Assembly (NCBI GenBank): GCA_046329435.1
Contig: JAXLUR010000005.1
Coordinates: forward strand, 496,001-560,000
Direction: 5' to 3'
Source: M3007 sp046329435
Lineage (GTDB): Bacteria > Bacteroidota > Bacteroidia > Chitinophagales > Saprospiraceae
Length of the DNA: 64,000 nucleotides
Of the stretch, positions 61,140 to 64,000 are shown in pieces; the first letter of the stretch is position 1, and each line of letters opens with the position of its first letter. The translations under genes were made by a program, and so were the position numbers. A model generated the notes under the pieces. The model had not been told where the DNA came from. It made no database searches and saw only the letters and a list, made by a program, of their open reading frames with translations.

Positions 61140-62246
61140 TCACGAACGTTTGCGGTAGGCCCACACGGCCAGACCGTTGACCACCGCTGCGTAGCCCAGT
61201 ACGGTCAGAAAATTGTTCCGTATTTCCGCAAACCCCGCCCCTTTGAGCAGCACCAGCCGCATAAATTCGACAAAATACTTGATGGGGTTCAGTTTGTTGA
61301 GCCACTGCGCCCACTCGGGCATACTGTCGACCGGGGTGAACAGGCCGCACATGAGGATAAAAATGATGATGAAAAACCAGGCGGTGAACATGGCTTGTTG
61401 TTGCGAGTCGGCAAAATTGGAGATCAGGAAGCCCAGGCCGAGCATACAGGGCGTAAAAGCGAGGGTATAAAGCAACACCAGCCACAAACTGCCTTCCATC
61501 GGGATGCGAAATACCAGCCAGCCGGCGGTGAGCCCGAGGGTCATCATCAGGAGGGAAAGCATCCAGAAGGGCAAAAATTTGCCGACAATGAACTGCCATT
61601 TGCGAATGGGCGTCACATTCAGTTGCTCGATGGTGCCGATCTCGCGTTCCCGCACGATGTTGAGCGCGGTCAGGAAACAGATGATGAGGGCAACGATCTC
61701 GCCCAGGATGCCGGGCACCATAAAGGTTTTGTAATCCAGCCTGGGATTGTACCAGTTGCTGTACACTACCTCCACGCCCCGGCTGCCGGCAAGGCCCGCG
61801 GCGGCCGGCACCGGCGGCCTGAAATCGCGGACGATACCGCCTGCGTAGCCCATCGCCAGGCCGGCTTTCGTGGCATTGATGGCGTTGGCGGTGAGGCTGA
61901 CGCTGCCGCGGCCTTCGCGCACGAGGTCGCGTTCGAAGTTGGCCGGTATTTCGAGCAAAAGGTCAGTGCGGTCTTGCGCCAGGTCCTTTGCCGCTTCTTC
62001 GGTAGAAAAACCGATGTTTTTAATGTTGAAATAACCCGATGCGGTGAACTTGGCCACCAGTTGCCGCGAAGCGGGCGAAAGGTCCTGATCGACCACGCCG
62101 AGGCTCAGGTTTTTGATTTCGTAATTGGCTGCAAAGGAGAGCAGCAGGGTTTGAAAAATTGGCATGACCAGGATCATCGGCAACATAATCCGGTTGCGAA
62201 GGATCTGGAGAAACTCCTTTTGAACGAGAAACAGGATGGTGCGCAT
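61140..62246 (-). CDS. ABC-2 type exporter permease (YhhJ/YbhS-like)
   Basis: 368 residues. An N-terminal helix (LQILRNRIMLPMILVMPIFQTLLLSF) precedes a large periplasmic loop (about 45-170), then five hydrophobic helices in the C-terminal half with the family EREIGTIEQLNVTPIRKWQF motif. It pairs with the second permease 19 bases upstream and the ATPase, as in the YhhJ/YbhFSR exporters. These move drugs or membrane components out of the cytoplasm; the substrate is not known. Confidence 0.9.
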   Translation of the reverse strand: MRTILFLVQKEFLQILRNRIMLPMILVMPIFQTLLLSFAANYEIKNLSLGVVDQDLSPASRQLVAKFTASGYFNIKNIGFSTEEAAKDLAQDRTDLLLEIPANFERDLVREGRGSVSLTANAINATKAGLAMGYAGGIVRDFRPPVPAAAGLAGSRGVEVVYSNWYNPRLDYKTFMVPGILGEIVALIICFLTALNIVREREIGTIEQLNVTPIRKWQFIVGKFLPFWMLSLLMMTLGLTAGWLVFRIPMEGSLWLVLLYTLAFTPCMLGLGFLISNFADSQQQAMFTAWFFIIIFILMCGLFTPVDSMPEWAQWLNKLNPIKYFVEFMRLVLLKGAGFAEIRNNFLTVLGYAAVVNGLAVWAYRKRS

Positions 62247-62265
62247 GGTTGGGAGGGTTTTTGGG

Positions 62266-63375
62266 TCAGGCCAGTCGGTCTTTAAAATTTTTCATACTGA
62301 CGGCAACGAAAAACAGGGCCATAAAGACCAGTACGAGGGTGTTGAGCCACAGGCTTTCCAGCCCGACGCCTTTGATCATAATCCCCTTGATGATGGGATT
62401 GAACCAGGTCGCCGGCACGATGGCGCCGAGTTTCTGGAGCACCCAGGGCATACTTTCCCGAGGGAAAATAAAACCGGAAAGCAGCATGGTGGGCATCATC
62501 AGTCCGAGGCCCGACATGAACAGGGCCGCGATCTGGGTATTGGCCCGCGTACTGATGAAAATGCCCAGGGAAAGGGACACGAACATGTATAAAAAACATT
62601 CGCCGGCCAGCAACAACACGCTGCCGCGCAAAGGCATGCCGAACACGAAAATGCCCAACAACACGACAATAGCGGCATTGATGAACGACAGCACGAGGTA
62701 GGGCGCGGTTTTGCCGAGAATGATCTGGATCGGTTGCAAGGGCGACACAAGCAGCACCTCCATCGTGCCCATTTCTTTTTCGCGGGCGAGGGTAATGGAG
62801 GTCATCATGGCCGAAATGAGCATCAGGATGAGGGTCATGACACCCGGCACGAAATTGAACACCGCTTTTTGCTCCGGATTGTAGAGCATGCGGGTTTGGG
62901 TCTCGATGCGCAAGGGCGGCGCCGCCGCGCCCCGGGTTTGGTTCTGTTGCCAGTCGAGCACGATGGCGTTGGCATAATTGATCAGGGTGGTGGCGGCATT
63001 GGGGTCGGTGGCGTCGCCGATCAGCTGGAGTTGCGCCTTGCCTTCGTGGGTGAGTTGCCGGGCAAAATCGGGCGGAAACACCAGGGCCATTTTGATTTTG
63101 CCGCTGCGAAAGGCAGGTTCGAGTTCGGCGGCATTGTCGAGGTTTTTTTCCAGCCTGAAATACCCGCTCGACAGGAGCTGATTGGTCAGGGAGATACTCG
63201 AGGCATCTTTGGAGGGGTCGAGTATGGCTACCGCGGCGTTTTTGATTTCGTTGGTCAGGACGAAACCAAAGAGCAGCACCTGCACCACGGGCATGCCGAA
63301 CAGGATCATCAGCGTGCGGCGGTCGCGCAGGATGTGGCGGAATTCTTTTTTGACAAAAGCGGAAAAGCGGCTCAT
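62266..63375 (-). CDS. ABC-2 type exporter permease
   Basis: 369 residues with the same layout: N-terminal helix (FRHILRDRRTLMILFGMPVVQVLLFGFV), a periplasmic region with SLTNQLLSSGYFRLEK, and five C-terminal helices around AREKEMGTMEVLLVSPLQPIQ. It lies 9 bases after the ATPase gene and 19 bases before the other permease. It resembles that permease closely enough to suggest duplication, giving a heterodimeric exporter. Confidence 0.9.
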   Translation of the reverse strand: MSRFSAFVKKEFRHILRDRRTLMILFGMPVVQVLLFGFVLTNEIKNAAVAILDPSKDASSISLTNQLLSSGYFRLEKNLDNAAELEPAFRSGKIKMALVFPPDFARQLTHEGKAQLQLIGDATDPNAATTLINYANAIVLDWQQNQTRGAAAPPLRIETQTRMLYNPEQKAVFNFVPGVMTLILMLISAMMTSITLAREKEMGTMEVLLVSPLQPIQIILGKTAPYLVLSFINAAIVVLLGIFVFGMPLRGSVLLLAGECFLYMFVSLSLGIFISTRANTQIAALFMSGLGLMMPTMLLSGFIFPRESMPWVLQKLGAIVPATWFNPIIKGIMIKGVGLESLWLNTLVLVFMALFFVAVSMKNFKDRLA

Positions 63376-63384
63376 AAGGCTGAA

Positions 63385-64000
63385 TTATTCGTCCGGGGTT
63401 TTGAAAATATGCGGTGTCTGGCCGTCGCGCAGCAGTGGCTCGTCGGGCCGTGCGAGCCGGCGGAACACTTCGTCCATGTCAGAGGCGGAAAACTGCTTTT
63501 TGAGGTTGCGCGGGGTATCGAGGGCGTCCATGCGTCCATCGACCATGATACTGACGCGGTCGCAGTACTCCGACTCGTCCATGTAGTGAGTCGTGACCAT
63601 GAGGGTGACGCCCTCGTGCGCGGCTTCGTAAATCAGGTCCCAGAACTGTCGGCGGGTGAGCGGATCGACCCCGCTGGTGGGTTCGTCGAGAAACACGATT
63701 CGCGGCTCGTGGAGCAAGGCCACGGAGAAGGCCAGTTTTTGTTTCCAGCCCAGGGGCAGGCTGCCGACGAGGGCGTCGGCCTGTGCGTCGAGCCCGAGTT
63801 TGTCGAGCAGCAAGCCGGTTTTTCGACGGATTTCAGCGGTCTTCAAGCCGTAGATGCCGCCGTAAAAACGGATGTTTTCCCGAACAGTCAGGTCTTCATA
63901 CAAGCTGAAACGCTGGCTCATGTATCCGATGCGGCGTTTCACCTCTTCTGGGTAGCGGCCTACGTCGAACCCGGCCACCGTCGCTCGCCCGCGGGAAGGT
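63385..64000 (-). CDS. ABC exporter ATP-binding protein (partial)
   Basis: The gene runs off the right edge; about 205 residues of its 3' part are visible. The open frame continues to the edge as ...PSRGRATVAGFDVGRYPEEVKRRIGYMSQRFSLYEDLTVREN, which includes the Q-loop; then the signature LPLGWKQKLAFSVAL, Walker B IVFLDEPTSGVD and the H-loop in VTTHYMDE. The Walker A motif lies beyond the edge. With the two permeases it forms a three-gene operon of the YbhF type, in which ATPase domains power export. Confidence 0.9.
   Translation of the reverse strand, partial: PSRGRATVAGFDVGRYPEEVKRRIGYMSQRFSLYEDLTVRENIRFYGGIYGLKTAEIRRKTGLLLDKLGLDAQADALVGSLPLGWKQKLAFSVALLHEPRIVFLDEPTSGVDPLTRRQFWDLIYEAAHEGVTLMVTTHYMDESEYCDRVSIMVDGRMDALDTPRNLKKQFSASDMDEVFRRLARPDEPLLRDGQTPHIFKTPDE

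Overview
The window looks like a contiguous piece of a GC-rich Bacteroidota chromosome, probably from the Saprospiria/Chitinophagia side of the phylum. This is inferred from gene content: a type IX secretion Plug-domain protein, a large secreted protein with a gliding-motility (CHU_C) sorting domain, DUF4382 and DUF4286 proteins, many SPII lipoproteins, and promoters of the Bacteroidota form TTG-N19-21-TAnnTTTG. No rRNA, CRISPR array, prophage or intact insertion sequence was found.

Layout. 0-7 kb: end of an alpha-glucan phosphorylase, a secreted protein, a CNNM/CBS membrane protein, an ECF sigma factor, an OmpR-type response regulator, an RluA-type pseudouridine synthase and the T9SS Plug protein. 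7-16 kb: SnoaL-like protein, nitroreductase, a conserved unknown, GatB/YqeY protein, lipoprotein, LptB, alpha-carbonic anhydrase, a large lipoprotein, a ferredoxin-type reductase and rpsT. 16-26 kb: sucA, two unknowns, a serine hydrolase, a methyltransferase gene broken by one TAG codon, a DUF4406 protein, LtrA and a lipoprotein. 26-33 kb: Cys-rich secreted protein, CtpA-type protease, esterase, TPR lipoprotein, an inverted-repeat (MITE-like) element, an XRE regulator/membrane protein pair and an AT-richer stretch with a TlpA-type thioredoxin. 33-41 kb: mnmG, a CHAT-protease/STAND-ATPase/TPR gene whose near-identical 120-bp repeats are disrupted by frameshifts, and a GH20 hexosaminidase. 41-50 kb: BamA/SurA/PPIase envelope operon, a flippase-like protein and the CHU_C protein. 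50-64 kb: DUF4286, FucP-type transporter, sugar nucleotidyltransferase, NudL, a structured RNA locus with a tRNA-like element, thrA (aspartokinase/homoserine dehydrogenase), a MarR regulator with an operator inside its promoter, a CBM48-like esterase, a CxxCH protein, DUF4382 and an ABC-2 exporter running off the right edge.

Connections. Envelope biogenesis recurs: LptB (LPS export), BamA with two periplasmic chaperones, the T9SS Plug and one likely T9SS cargo. The points most worth a second look are the promoter-hairpin-tRNA-like-terminator unit at 54.77-55.06 kb, the CHAT-STAND gene with its unstable repeat tail at 35.2-38.9 kb, and the single-stop methyltransferase at 22.3-23.5 kb.
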